From NCBI GenBank assembly GCA_902763865.1, contig CACWTR010000012.1:34698-98697 (forward strand): DNA of 64,000 nucleotides, in the 5' to 3' direction. The stretch comes from an uncultured Bacteroidales bacterium (GTDB lineage: Bacteria; Bacteroidota; Bacteroidia; Bacteroidales; Bacteroidaceae). This document shows, in pieces, positions 35,222-43,752 of the stretch; positions within the stretch are counted from its first letter, which is position 1, and every line of letters begins with the position of its first letter. The translations under genes were made by a program, and so were the position numbers. The notes under the pieces are model-generated. The model was not told the origin of the DNA and did not search any database. It was given only the letters and a program-made list of their open reading frames with translations.

Positions 35222-35259
35222 CCGCGTATAACAATCAGGATACATCATCTTCTCTACCT

Positions 35260-38200
35260 ATGAAAACTTCTATGATTCTGCCGGTTCTTGCCCTGCTGGC
35301 TTGCTCTCTCGGCGCCGGAGCACAGACCGTGGAACGCACGTTCTTCATTGATTACGGTCAGAACAACGTGCCCAACCAAGGCTACAAGACTGTGGGCAAG
35401 GATGCCAACGGTCACTATTGGAACAACATCTCCGGCAAGGGGACGGGAGCTCCCGACAAGGCTTACCCGCAGTCCATTGGCCTCGTCACCTCCGACAACA
35501 AGGCTACGGACTGCCGGCTGCAGCTCTCCTCGCGCTTCTCGACCAACGGCTACACCAATGGCGGCCTGCAGAAGCCCTCGGCGGCCCTGCTCGGCGACCT
35601 TGCCATAGAGAGTGCGACGCAGGACTACATCTTCCTCGAGGGCGGACAGGACTACGGCGTCATCCGCTTCCAGGGACTTGACCTCGGGAAAGCCTACCGG
35701 TTCTCGTTCTTCGGCTCGCGGACTGCAACCGACGACCGTGCCGCCTGGTTCGAACTGACCGGCGAGAACAGCTGGAAGGGCGAGATGGCGATGTCGGGCA
35801 GCGGCATTGGCAACGGTGGCTACAACGGCAACAACGACAAGGTCCTCACCTCCGGACTCGTCTTCCCGGACCGCTCGGGAGGCATCGACCTCAATATCAT
35901 CAAGAAGAGCACGGGTATCATGGTCTATCTCAACTGCATGAAGATAGAGGAAGTGTCCGGCCTGCAACGGCCAAACCAGGAGCTGACACTTGCCCAGAAG
36001 ATGTACTTCGACTTTGGAGAGACTGGCAACGCTTCGCGCGGTCATGCCACGTCGGGAACCGATGCCAACGGCAACAAGTGGAACAACATCTCCTCGGGGA
36101 CAAGCAGCAGCAACGTCGTGCCCGCCAACAAGACCGTTGCGATAAAGAACAGCGAAGGCACTACGACGGGCGCACGGTTCATCGTGGTGGAGAAGACCTA
36201 CACCAACGGCCTTGATGCCGGCGGCAACAACAACCCTTCTGCCGAAGACCTGGCCGACCTCGCCGTCAAGACGGCTACGGAGGACTACGTCTTCATCGAC
36301 AATGCCGACATACGCTCCTTCCGCTTGACCCGCCTGAACACCGACCACTGCTACCGGTTCTTCATCTACGGCTCACGCAACCATACCGACAACCGCTGTA
36401 CGCTCTATAGCATCAAGGGCCAGCGCACCTGGACAGGCGGACAGACCACCTCGGGTTCTGACATCGGCTCGGAAGGCTACCACGGCAACCTGCGCAACAT
36501 CCTGCAGTCCGACTACATCTATCCCGACAAGAGCGGCAACATCCTCATCACCATGCAACGTCTCTTCGGCATGGCACACATCAGCGCCATGAGGGTGGAA
36601 GAGTACGAGGGAGGCACACGTCCCGAAGAACCTGTCGAGTTCACCAGCCTGTCGCTGAGCGGCAATGCAGAGGACGTGACCTTCAAACCCTTAGGCGATA
36701 ACCTCTACGAGACATACGCCCGTCTCAACGCCGGCACCTTCATCCTCGCGGGCACTGCCGACGGTGAAGCCGTCACCCTCTCCGACAACGGCGACGGCAC
36801 TTTCAGCACCAAGGGCAGCACCCCCTTCTCCGTCACTCGCGACTGCGTGGCTCGTATCACGGTCAGCACAGCAGCCTCCACCGTCACCGTCATGCCCGTC
36901 ACGATGAACGTGCGCGGCAACATCGCTGCCGGCAATCCCTCCATTCCCTACAAGGGCGCCGGCGTCTTCCAGGGAGAGGTGACACTGCCCGAGACAGCCT
37001 CCCAGCAATGGGTTGACAAGACAATGTACTTCGCCCTGAACAACAGCGACGCCTACGCCATCAAGCGCCTTCAGGGAGCATCCTCGCGCTATGCCCTCGG
37101 CGAGGTCGAAAAGGGACAGAGCACCGAGAACATCTACCAGAATGCAGGCACCTACACCATTACCGTCGATATGAACCAGCTCCGCTACGACATCTCTGCT
37201 CCCATCGACGAGAATCGCATCTCCGTCTTCGGCTCTTCTGTAGCCAACGGACAAGGAGCCAACGACTACAAAGGCTACCGCTATCTCTACGGACAGCAGC
37301 TCATCGCACGTTATCGCGACGGAAAGAGCGAGACTCCCTTCTACACCACCAATGTCTCCATCGGAGGCAATACGACGGTCAACCTGCTGAACCGCTACGA
37401 CGATATCATGCGCGACTTCGGACGCTACGTCATCTTCGGCCTCTCGCTCGGCAACGAAGGCATACACGGAGCCGGCGACCAGCAGGCAGTCTTCAATCAG
37501 TGGCGCGACAACATGCTGAAGCTCATCAACAAGGTACGCGCCGACGGCAAGATACCCGTCGTGATGAACAACTACACACGCGGTGACTACAACGCCAGCG
37601 ACTACAGCTACGTCAAGCGGCTCAACCTGCTCATCCACGAGTGGGACGTGCCATCGACCAACGTGCTCGGAGCCATCGACAAGGGCAACGGACAATGGGC
37701 CGACGGCTATGTGTCCGACACCTATCACCAGAACACAGCCGGACACGCCGAGTTCATGTACGCTATGGTGCCCTCGCTCTTCGATGCTGTCAAGGCCGGC
37801 AAGCCGCAGCCCGTCCGCAGCCAGAATAACAGCATGACCATCGAAGCCGGCAAAGCCATCTACTTCTATCCCGAGGAAACGGTGCATCCCTTCACCGTGA
37901 CGGTCCGCGTCAAGGGAACGGAGGGACAGGTCATCTGCTTGAGTCAGGCTGCCGGCACGCAGCAGGCCGTAGTCCGCGTCAATGCCGACGGCACCGTCAC
38001 CTACACCGCTCCCACCGGTTCTACCGTCACCTCGACCACGAAAGTCAACGACGACAAGTGGCACCACATTACACTGACAAGCTACTATGCACAGCGCCGC
38101 ACCATCCTCTATGTCGATAAGACAAAAGCCGGTGAGGTGGGTGAACGCCTGGGCCGCATCGAGACGGTCAGCGTAGGCGACGGCACAAACAGCCGTGAGG

Positions 38201-39030
38201 CCAGCGAACTCTTCTTCTGGCGCTCGGGCATGACACCCGACGAGGTTACTGCCGTCTGCAACGGCAAGATGCTCAAGTCCAGCCTCGAGATATACGCCCC
38301 GCTCGGAGGCGAGAACAATATGGACAACTTGGCACAAAGCACCAATCGTCTCCGATACGGCACACCTCAGCCGAAAGAGTACGAGAGGGCCGCTGCCGAT
38401 GTCTTCTTCATTCCCGACGACGGCTCGGCAGGCTTCAGCTCCGGCGAGAACTTCGACAAGATCGTCGATGACAACACTGCCACCAAGTGGTGCCTCAACG
38501 GTGGCGACGGCAATGCCGTCTATAGCATCTTCCATGCCTCTCATCCTATCTTCGTGACAGGCTACAGGATTACGACGGCCAACGACAACGCCAACTACGC
38601 CGGACGCAACCCGAAGTCGTGGACGCTCTACGGCTCTACCGCCGACAGCAATCCGGGCGTGGACGATGCCTCATGGGAAGTCATCGCCTCCGTCAGCAAC
38701 GATACGAAGCTGAAGGACGTGAACTTCACTACCTTTACCTACAATCTTCCCGCCGAGACAGCTAAAGCCTACCAGAGCTTCAAGTGGGTCATTACGGCAC
38801 GCAGCGGCGGCGGTAACGGAGTGATTCAGGTCTCCGAGTTCCGTCCCACCTACAGCGATGCGCTGGTTGAAATTCCGGTTCCCGACACGGATGATGCGAT
38901 AGGGGCTCTTCCTTCGCAGCCCTTTCGGGGAGAGACGGGGGCTTACAACCTTGCAGGGCAGCGACTCAGCCGTCCCGTCCAAGGCATCAACATCAGTCAG
39001 GGAAAGAAACTTCTGTATAGCAGCAAGTGA
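35260..39030 (+). CDS. Secreted SGNH/GDSL hydrolase-like multidomain protein
   Basis: Secreted, 1256 residues from the ATG at 35260, which follows the promoter and starts a signal peptide (MKTSMILPVLALLACSLGAGAQ). Two similar N-terminal beta domains (about 25-230 and 245-450; each with DANGxxWNNIS and FGSRxxTDxR) are followed by an SGNH-like core: FGSSV near 657-661 and DTYHQNTAGH near 820-829 could supply the catalytic Ser and Asp/His. Next are a LamG-like domain (about 855-1030), an F5/8-type-C-like domain (about 1050-1205) and the shared tail (AYNLAGQRL...QGKKLLYSSK). Probably a surface carbohydrate or ester hydrolase; substrate unknown. DNA at 38905-38940 before the tail is another C-run/G-run insert (PSQPFRGE). 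Confidence 0.7.
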   Translation: MKTSMILPVLALLACSLGAGAQTVERTFFIDYGQNNVPNQGYKTVGKDANGHYWNNISGKGTGAPDKAYPQSIGLVTSDNKATDCRLQLSSRFSTNGYTNGGLQKPSAALLGDLAIESATQDYIFLEGGQDYGVIRFQGLDLGKAYRFSFFGSRTATDDRAAWFELTGENSWKGEMAMSGSGIGNGGYNGNNDKVLTSGLVFPDRSGGIDLNIIKKSTGIMVYLNCMKIEEVSGLQRPNQELTLAQKMYFDFGETGNASRGHATSGTDANGNKWNNISSGTSSSNVVPANKTVAIKNSEGTTTGARFIVVEKTYTNGLDAGGNNNPSAEDLADLAVKTATEDYVFIDNADIRSFRLTRLNTDHCYRFFIYGSRNHTDNRCTLYSIKGQRTWTGGQTTSGSDIGSEGYHGNLRNILQSDYIYPDKSGNILITMQRLFGMAHISAMRVEEYEGGTRPEEPVEFTSLSLSGNAEDVTFKPLGDNLYETYARLNAGTFILAGTADGEAVTLSDNGDGTFSTKGSTPFSVTRDCVARITVSTAASTVTVMPVTMNVRGNIAAGNPSIPYKGAGVFQGEVTLPETASQQWVDKTMYFALNNSDAYAIKRLQGASSRYALGEVEKGQSTENIYQNAGTYTITVDMNQLRYDISAPIDENRISVFGSSVANGQGANDYKGYRYLYGQQLIARYRDGKSETPFYTTNVSIGGNTTVNLLNRYDDIMRDFGRYVIFGLSLGNEGIHGAGDQQAVFNQWRDNMLKLINKVRADGKIPVVMNNYTRGDYNASDYSYVKRLNLLIHEWDVPSTNVLGAIDKGNGQWADGYVSDTYHQNTAGHAEFMYAMVPSLFDAVKAGKPQPVRSQNNSMTIEAGKAIYFYPEETVHPFTVTVRVKGTEGQVICLSQAAGTQQAVVRVNADGTVTYTAPTGSTVTSTTKVNDDKWHHITLTSYYAQRRTILYVDKTKAGEVGERLGRIETVSVGDGTNSREASELFFWRSGMTPDEVTAVCNGKMLKSSLEIYAPLGGENNMDNLAQSTNRLRYGTPQPKEYERAAADVFFIPDDGSAGFSSGENFDKIVDDNTATKWCLNGGDGNAVYSIFHASHPIFVTGYRITTANDNANYAGRNPKSWTLYGSTADSNPGVDDASWEVIASVSNDTKLKDVNFTTFTYNLPAETAKAYQSFKWVITARSGGGNGVIQVSEFRPTYSDALVEIPVPDTDDAIGALPSQPFRGETGAYNLAGQRLSRPVQGINISQGKKLLYSSK

Positions 39031-39033
39031 CAG

Positions 39034-39879
39034 ATGGATAAGTTTTTCACGGTTCCCGGCGAGCCAGCCGTGGTAGCAGAGGTGCGCAGACGCGTGCTCG
39101 ACGAATTCGAGGACTTGGAGTTCTACGACGAAGGACATCGCTATCTGCTACATGGCAAACAGCTTCCTTCCGTCTCCAACGTCACCCATCGCTTCATCCG
39201 CGAGCCTTTCGACGAGCAACTGCAGGCGGAGCGCTATGCCATGCGGCACGGCCAGACACCGCAGTACTGGGTGCAGCAGTGGCGACAGAACTCCTTCCGT
39301 GCCACAACCCTTGGCAGCAAGACACATGCCTACGGCGAAAGCCTCGGCTATATCCGTGCCGGACTGCCCGAGCGCATCTGTCCCTCTATGCGGAAACAGT
39401 ACATGTCCGAGTATCGCTACCTGGCACCGCTCCACCCGAAGGAGGAAGCCGTCCTCCGGTTCTTCAGTCAGATGCCGCCCAGCATGCACCTTGTGCTCAA
39501 CGAGGCAAGGGCCTACAGCGGCAAGAATCCGTGCGCCGAGAAAAACATCAGGGAGCAGATAGCAGGAACCTTCGACATGCTCTATTATAGTGATGGCAGC
39601 AACGGAAAGCAGGAAGGCTTCGTCATCCTCGACTATAAGACCAATGCCAGCCTGCAGAGCGACTACAACCGCAGGTACGGCAGGATGCTGCGCGACCCCT
39701 TTGCCCGTCTGACGGAAGAAGACCTGTCGCTCTACGCCATTCAGCTCTCCCTCTATTCCCTCATGCTCGAGGACATCGGCATCCCCATCATCTCCCGCTG
39801 CATAGTCTGGCTAAAGGATGCCGACTACGAGATAATCCCCGTAGAGGACCTTTCCGGCAAGCTCCGCCAAGTGCTATAA
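39034..39879 (+). CDS. PD-(D/E)XK nuclease-like protein
   Basis: 281 residues, no signal peptide. The C-terminal half carries a plausible RecB/Cas4-type PD-(D/E)XK core in the right order: E157 (VLNEARAY), D181 (GTFDMLYY), D200-x-K202 (ILDYKT) and Q237xxxY241 (IQLSLYSLML). Substrate and partner are unknown. It starts 3 bp after the SGNH-like gene, so co-transcription is likely although the functions look unrelated. No cas, recB or phage genes are nearby; a stand-alone housekeeping or phage-derived nuclease is possible. Confidence 0.7.
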   Translation: MDKFFTVPGEPAVVAEVRRRVLDEFEDLEFYDEGHRYLLHGKQLPSVSNVTHRFIREPFDEQLQAERYAMRHGQTPQYWVQQWRQNSFRATTLGSKTHAYGESLGYIRAGLPERICPSMRKQYMSEYRYLAPLHPKEEAVLRFFSQMPPSMHLVLNEARAYSGKNPCAEKNIREQIAGTFDMLYYSDGSNGKQEGFVILDYKTNASLQSDYNRRYGRMLRDPFARLTEEDLSLYAIQLSLYSLMLEDIGIPIISRCIVWLKDADYEIIPVEDLSGKLRQVL

Positions 39880-39992
39880 TCACCTCTAAACTCTAAACTG
39901 ACTCTAAACTCTAAACTGACTCTAAACTCTAAACTCTAAACTCCCAACTGACTCTAAACACTAAACTCTAAACCCTAAATACTAAACTCATC
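39880..39992. repeat. Stop-rich quasi-repeat spacer (CTCTAAACTCTAAACTGA)
   Basis: The whole 113-bp gap is built from imperfect copies of ACTCTAAACTGACTCTAA. It contains TAA or TGA stop codons in all plus-strand frames and runs straight into the start of the J-domain gene. Confidence 0.85.
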
Positions 39993-40409
39993 ATGGGTTG
40001 TCTCCTAAGCTATAAATGGATATTCGGCATCATCGGCTACAGCATAGGCGGTGGCAGAGGGTTCCTTTGGGGATTCCTCTTTGGCTGGCTCATCGACTCC
40101 ATGTACCGGCGCCCCACCTTCCATTTCACCTACCGGCATAGCTCCGCCGATGACTTCTCCGACTACCAGAAGCAGGAGAAGGAGTGGCAGCCATACGTTG
40201 ATGTCACCCTAGAGGAAGCCTATCGCACCCTCGGCATCCCCAGCACGGCCACCGACGAAGAGGTGCGACAAGCCTATCGGCAGATGGCCCTCCGCTACCA
40301 TCCCGACCATGTCGAGGCACAAGGCGAGGCAGCCCGACAGCAAGCAGAAGAAAAGTTCCGCGAAATAACCGAGGCACACGACACCATCATGCGGGCCAGA
40401 GGCCTATAA
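39993..40409 (+). CDS. Membrane-anchored J-domain protein
   Basis: 138 residues. The N-terminus is hydrophobic and glycine-rich (IFGIIGYSIGGGRGFLWGFLFGWLID), probably a membrane anchor. Residues 70-138 are a J domain with the HPD tripeptide at 103-105, which stimulates DnaK-type ATPases. The arrangement resembles small DjlA-like co-chaperones but lacks a TerB region. It is separated from the nuclease-like gene only by the repeat spacer. Confidence 0.85.
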   Translation: MGCLLSYKWIFGIIGYSIGGGRGFLWGFLFGWLIDSMYRRPTFHFTYRHSSADDFSDYQKQEKEWQPYVDVTLEEAYRTLGIPSTATDEEVRQAYRQMALRYHPDHVEAQGEAARQQAEEKFREITEAHDTIMRARGL

Positions 40410-40495
40410 TATATATGTAACGACAGGCTTTAGTGCTTACAGCCTCTGCTTAGGCAAACTTTTTTTGAGGAAAGGAGAAAAAAAAAGTAAAAATG

Positions 40496-40527
40496 TTTTG
40501 GCAGTTAGGAAAAAAGCACTAAATTTG
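40496..40527 (+). promoter_or_regulatory. Strong promoter of the cohesin-like gene pair
   Basis: TTTTG at 40496-40500 and TAAATTTG at 40520-40527 with 19 bp between match the Bacteroidetes consensus closely; an A tract lies just upstream (40478-40494). Start codon about 52 bp downstream. Confidence 0.8.
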
Positions 40528-40578
40528 CAGCAGAAAAGTATAAAACAAACATTTAATAACAACCAAAAACTAAATTCT

Positions 40579-41256
40579 ATGAAAAGAAGGATTTTACTTT
40601 CATTGGTTTCATTCTTCGCAATGACAACCATGTGGGCATCACTGGTTGATGCCTACCAAATCTATGTGACAGCAGGTACTGGCAAGACATTCGGTACAGC
40701 AGAACTGACCTTGAACATGAAGAACAAGAACGCCACCATCAGAACTTGGAGCTGTACTCTCGTCCTCCCCGCTGGCGTTACATTCCAGAAAGCTGAACTC
40801 GTTCCCGCACGTTTCCCCGAAGGATACAATGCAGAGTTCGTTGCTACTCCCAACGAGGCTGACAATAGCGTTAAGTTCTCTTGCTCAGGTGAACAGGGCG
40901 TAGCCATGACCGGCACAGATGGTGCTATCGTTACTGTTACAGTAGCTATCTCCGGCGACGTTGAACCCGGTGTTTATCCCGTAGTCATTAAGAAAGGCAC
41001 TGTCCTCGAGGAAATCGACAAGACCACTCACAACGACGGAAAGGATAGAGAGTTCAGCTGGACAATCGAGCAGGGTGAGAACCCCGGTGTGGCTGGTGAC
41101 CTCAATGGCGATGGTAAGGTTGATATCGCTGATGCCGTTATAACCTTGAACATCATGGCTAAAGGTGAGTATGACGCAAAAGCTGATATGAACGGTGACG
41201 GTAAGGTTGATGTTGCCGACTTCGTTTCTATCCTGAACGTCATGGCTGCTCAGTAA
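40579..41256 (+). CDS. Secreted cohesin-like plus dockerin-like protein
   Basis: Secreted, 225 residues from the ATG at 40579, chosen because it follows the promoter and opens a signal peptide (MKRRILLSLVSFFAMTTMWA). Residues 22-165 resemble a cohesin-type sandwich (YVTAGTGKTFGTAELTLNMKN, CTLVLPAGVTFQKAELV). Residues 173-225 are a dockerin type I-like duplication: DLNGDGKVDIADAVITLNIM and DMNGDGKVDVADFVSILNVM. Codon use favours GCT, GGT and GTT far more than the neighbours, as in highly expressed genes. The next gene follows after 47 bp and lacks its own clear promoter. An abundant surface assembly protein is the inference. Confidence 0.7.
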   Translation: MKRRILLSLVSFFAMTTMWASLVDAYQIYVTAGTGKTFGTAELTLNMKNKNATIRTWSCTLVLPAGVTFQKAELVPARFPEGYNAEFVATPNEADNSVKFSCSGEQGVAMTGTDGAIVTVTVAISGDVEPGVYPVVIKKGTVLEEIDKTTHNDGKDREFSWTIEQGENPGVAGDLNGDGKVDIADAVITLNIMAKGEYDAKADMNGDGKVDVADFVSILNVMAAQ

Positions 41257-41303
41257 TTCACTCTAAAGAAACTTAAGTACTAACCATTTAATAATTATTA
41301 AAA

Positions 41304-41942
41304 ATGAAAAAGTTTTACATGACAATGGCTGCTATGCTGTGCGGTGTTGCAGCAATGGCACAGGGTATTGGTACATTATCTTGCGGTGACGTTGAGGTGA
41401 CTGCAGGTGGTGAAACCGCTTATCTCGAAGTAAAGGTGAGCGCTGAAGACGTTACAGCTATTTCCGGTATTCAGTTCAGCTTTGGTCTCCCCGAGGGTGT
41501 AAGCATTGCTAAGGTTTACGATGAGGAGGAAGAAGATTGGTTTAATGATGTTACATTCCCCATCGCAAAGAAAAATCATCAGGTTGGTATCATGGAATCC
41601 GTTGATGGTTACATGGTTTATCTCGGTGGTGAATCCTCTCTGGCATTCAAAACAACTACTGACGTGGTAGCAAAGATTGGTATCGTTGCTGCTAAGGACG
41701 CTAAAAATGGCACGTATGCAGTGAACTTCATCAAGGCTGCAATGTCTGACAAGTCTGAGGTTGTTAAGTCTTACGAAGTTGCTGACTTCGCTGCTAATGT
41801 TACAATCAAGGGCGGTACCGGCATCAACAGCATCAATGCTGCTGACAGCAATGCTCCTGTTTACAACGTAGCTGGCCAGCGCGTAAGCAAGGCTCAGAAG
41901 GGTATCTTCATCCAGAACGGTAAGAAGATTGCTGTGAAGTAA
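41304..41942 (+). CDS. Secreted cohesin-like protein with shared tail
   Basis: Secreted, 212 residues; signal peptide 1-19 (ending AAMA). Residues 22-175 resemble a single cohesin-type domain (GDVEVTAGGETAYLEVKVSA, GIQFSFGLPEGVSIAKVYDE). The last 26 residues are the shared tail (VYNVAGQRV...QNGKKIAVK). Codon bias (GCT, GTT, GGT) suggests high expression, like the preceding gene. A rho-independent terminator follows. It could be the receptor for the dockerin-like module of its neighbour, by analogy with cellulosomes; binding cannot be read from sequence. Confidence 0.65.
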   Translation: MKKFYMTMAAMLCGVAAMAQGIGTLSCGDVEVTAGGETAYLEVKVSAEDVTAISGIQFSFGLPEGVSIAKVYDEEEEDWFNDVTFPIAKKNHQVGIMESVDGYMVYLGGESSLAFKTTTDVVAKIGIVAAKDAKNGTYAVNFIKAAMSDKSEVVKSYEVADFAANVTIKGGTGINSINAADSNAPVYNVAGQRVSKAQKGIFIQNGKKIAVK

Positions 41943-41970
41943 GCAGTTTCCCCTATCTGAATATAATTAA

Positions 41971-42000
41971 AGCCCTCGACTCCCGTCGGGGGCTTTTTTT
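41971..42000 (+). terminator. Intrinsic terminator of the cohesin-like gene pair
   Basis: AGCCCTCGAC, a TCCC loop, then GTCGGGGGCT and a run of seven T residues. It is a canonical terminator 28 bp after the stop codon. Confidence 0.92.
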
Positions 42001-42068
42001 GTTTTTCTCCTCTCTCATCCTCTTTCTTCGCCGAAGTTTTTATGATTATCCCGGGGCGTACCACCAAC

Positions 42069-42252
42069 GCCCTGCAAGGGCAGTAGGCCCATAGCCCAGG
42101 GCACCGCCCTGGGGGATAGCGTATATCATCCTTCGCCCTGAAGGGGCAAAAGAATAGTACAGGAAAGTCTTTTGCCCCTTCAGGGCGTGCCTCATGTCAC
42201 ATGGTCCACCCAGGGCGATGCCCTGGGCTATGGGTTTACTGCCCTTGCAGGG
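42069..42252. repeat. Long nested inverted repeat (184 bp)
   Basis: The two halves are reverse complements with few mismatches: GCCCTGCAAGGGCAGTA pairs with TACTGCCCTTGCAGGGC, and CCCATAGCCCAGGGC with GCCCTGGGCTATGGG. The core is a perfect 20-bp pair, 42134-42153 (CGCCCTGAAGGGG...) with 42168-42187. I recall CGCCCTGAAGGGGC-type elements as dispersed repeats in Bacteroidetes genomes. No ORF. Confidence 0.92.
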
Positions 42253-42342
42253 CTGTTTCGGTACATGTTCTTGGGCTTTCATAGAACTTATGTTTGACGA
42301 TATGCCTTTTGGCTTTCACCGAACTTTGTTTTGTCGTATTCG

Positions 42343-42408
42343 TTGCACGTACATGTATGTGCAATTGCTTCATCGCGATGGAGTGATTGCTTCATCGCGA
42401 TGAAGCAA
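42343..42408. repeat. Hybrid palindromic array: word II unit plus inverted word I units
   Basis: Three contiguous 22-bp units. 42343-42364 is a word II unit (TTGCACGTACATGTA...). 42365-42386 and 42387-42408 are word I units in the inverted order, the first being the reverse complement of the TCACTCC unit. The junction keeps the TTG...CAA boundaries and 22-bp phase. It is the fourth copy of word I. Confidence 0.9.
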
Positions 42409-42500
42409 TCAACGCGACGTTGTGTCATGGATTCCATGCCGCCGTGCAACGGAACCTGCTTCGGGATACATAACAGGAGACGAGGGTGTAACAAAATATC

Positions 42501-42702
42501 ATTATCCCAAATCGGTCATTGGAATTTTAGTCAGCGTGCATTTCTTTTTAGAGCAGGTTTTCGTCTTATGTAAGGGAGCAATGCGGGCATTGTGACCGCA
42601 CATAAGGCGGAAAGATGCCAAGAAGAAATGTGTGAGGACTAAAATAGAAGTTCGTAGATTCATATCTTTGAGTCCTTCGTTCTAATGACCGATTTGGGAT
42701 TA
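42501..42702. mobile_element. MITE-like element with terminal inverted repeats (candidate)
   Basis: ATCCCAAATCGGTCATT at the left end is matched by AATGACCGATTTGGGAT at the right end, about 200 bp apart. Further inward TTTTAGTC pairs with GACTAAAA, ATTTCTT with AAGAAAT, and TCTTATGT with ACATAAG, so the whole could fold into one long hairpin. No ORF of note inside; AT content is higher than in the surroundings. A target-site duplication is not clear. A non-coding RNA is an alternative. Confidence 0.55.
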
Positions 42703-42712
42703 TATGTATATA

Positions 42713-42803
42713 CAACAACGGATTTAACGGATTAGACGGATTGTTTTATATGTTGATTAATCAACGTAATACAAATCCGTCTAATCCGTTAAATCCGTTG
42801 TTG
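42713..42803. repeat. 30-bp perfect inverted repeat hairpin
   Basis: The arms 42713-42742 and 42774-42803 are perfect reverse complements, themselves made of the repeated word ACGGATTTAACGGATTAG. The loop contains the palindrome GTTGATTAATCAAC. It lies 49 bp after the stop of the minus-strand isomerase-like gene and may end its transcript. Confidence 0.9.
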
Positions 42804-42852
42804 TTAATTATGACTCAGTCGTCTGGTTTTGTGGGCTGTCGGGGTAAGCTCT

Positions 42853-43752
42853 TTATGCTTCTTCCCACTGCTTGCGGAGCAGTTCGACTGCTGCGGGCAG
42901 AACGACTTTGCGGTCTCCTTCGCATCCGCATTCGAAGCTGACGAAGCCTTGGTAGCCCAGCTCCTTGAGTGCGCGGAAGCCGTCGCGGTAGTCGTCCTTT
43001 TCGCCGTCTTCGCCCGGTGTCTTGCGGCGTCCGCGGCTGGCGATGTGTACGTGCTGCAGGTATTCGGTGCCGGCTGCCATGAATGCGGCATAGTCGGAGG
43101 TTTCTTCCTGCATGTGCCAGAAGTCGCCCATGCACTTTACGCCCTTGCTGTCAGCATCGCGTGCTATGGCTGCGGCGTCGGCCACGAGGCGCATGTAGAA
43201 GCATTCGCCGCGGTTCAGTGGTTCGAGGATGACGGTTGTGCCGCACTGTACGGCGAACTCGCCGAGCTCGTGGAGTTGCTCGCAGAGGTAGTTGCGTGTG
43301 TCCAGGGTGTGTGGGCGGCAGGGTTGCTGGCCGTTGAAGGCCGGCACCATGATGACGCCGCAGGAGCCTACCTTGCCTGCTGCCTCGATGATTTCGCGCA
43401 TGGTGCGGTCGAAGGCATCTTTCTGCTCGTCTTCGGCCAGGATGAATCCGTCGAAGCCTGCGCAGATGGCAGCCATGCGGATGTTGCGTCCCTTGAGGGC
43501 ATTGTTCAGTTCGTCCACGCGACCTGCCAGTCCGCGCCCGCCTACTTCGAAGCCTGTCACGCCGAGGCTTTCGCAGTAGTCCAGCTTCTCCTGGAGTGTG
43601 TCGCCCGGGGTGACACCTTCCTGGAAGCAGAGGTTCAGCGGGGTTGTGTTGACTACCTTCTTGGGTTCGCACGATGCCAGTAGTGTGGCGGGGGCCAGTG
43701 TTGCTGCTGCTGCACCGGCCATGGAGGTTAATAGGAAATTACGCCTTCTCAT
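42853..43752 (-). CDS. Exported TIM-barrel sugar isomerase/epimerase-like protein
   Basis: 299 residues with a twin-arginine-type signal (MRRRNFLLTSMAGAAAATLAP) and a lipobox-like LLASC. The body resembles the xylose isomerase-like TIM-barrel family (VTGFEVGGRGLAGRVDELN, ILEPLNRGECFYMR, CMGDFWHMQEE), which includes epimerases and keto-sugar enzymes with a metal bound by Glu, Asp and His. It follows the oxidoreductase gene after a 112-bp repeat spacer. By analogy with 3-keto-glycoside clusters of Bacteroidetes the pair could process oxidised sugars in the periplasm (inference). Confidence 0.75.
   Translation of the reverse strand: MRRRNFLLTSMAGAAAATLAPATLLASCEPKKVVNTTPLNLCFQEGVTPGDTLQEKLDYCESLGVTGFEVGGRGLAGRVDELNNALKGRNIRMAAICAGFDGFILAEDEQKDAFDRTMREIIEAAGKVGSCGVIMVPAFNGQQPCRPHTLDTRNYLCEQLHELGEFAVQCGTTVILEPLNRGECFYMRLVADAAAIARDADSKGVKCMGDFWHMQEETSDYAAFMAAGTEYLQHVHIASRGRRKTPGEDGEKDDYRDGFRALKELGYQGFVSFECGCEGDRKVVLPAAVELLRKQWEEA

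Noticed and set aside
34972..35259. N-terminal extension of the SGNH-like protein through the repeat array
   Set aside because: The repeats happen to be open in this frame, but the promoter lies at 35191-35221 and the signal peptide begins at 35260.
36691..38544. 617-residue minus-strand frame opposite the SGNH-like gene
   Set aside because: Antisense shadow without start signal, domains or promoter; the plus-strand protein is well supported.
40465..40578. Upstream extension of the cohesin/dockerin gene
   Set aside because: It would include the promoter itself, and the signal peptide starts at 40579.
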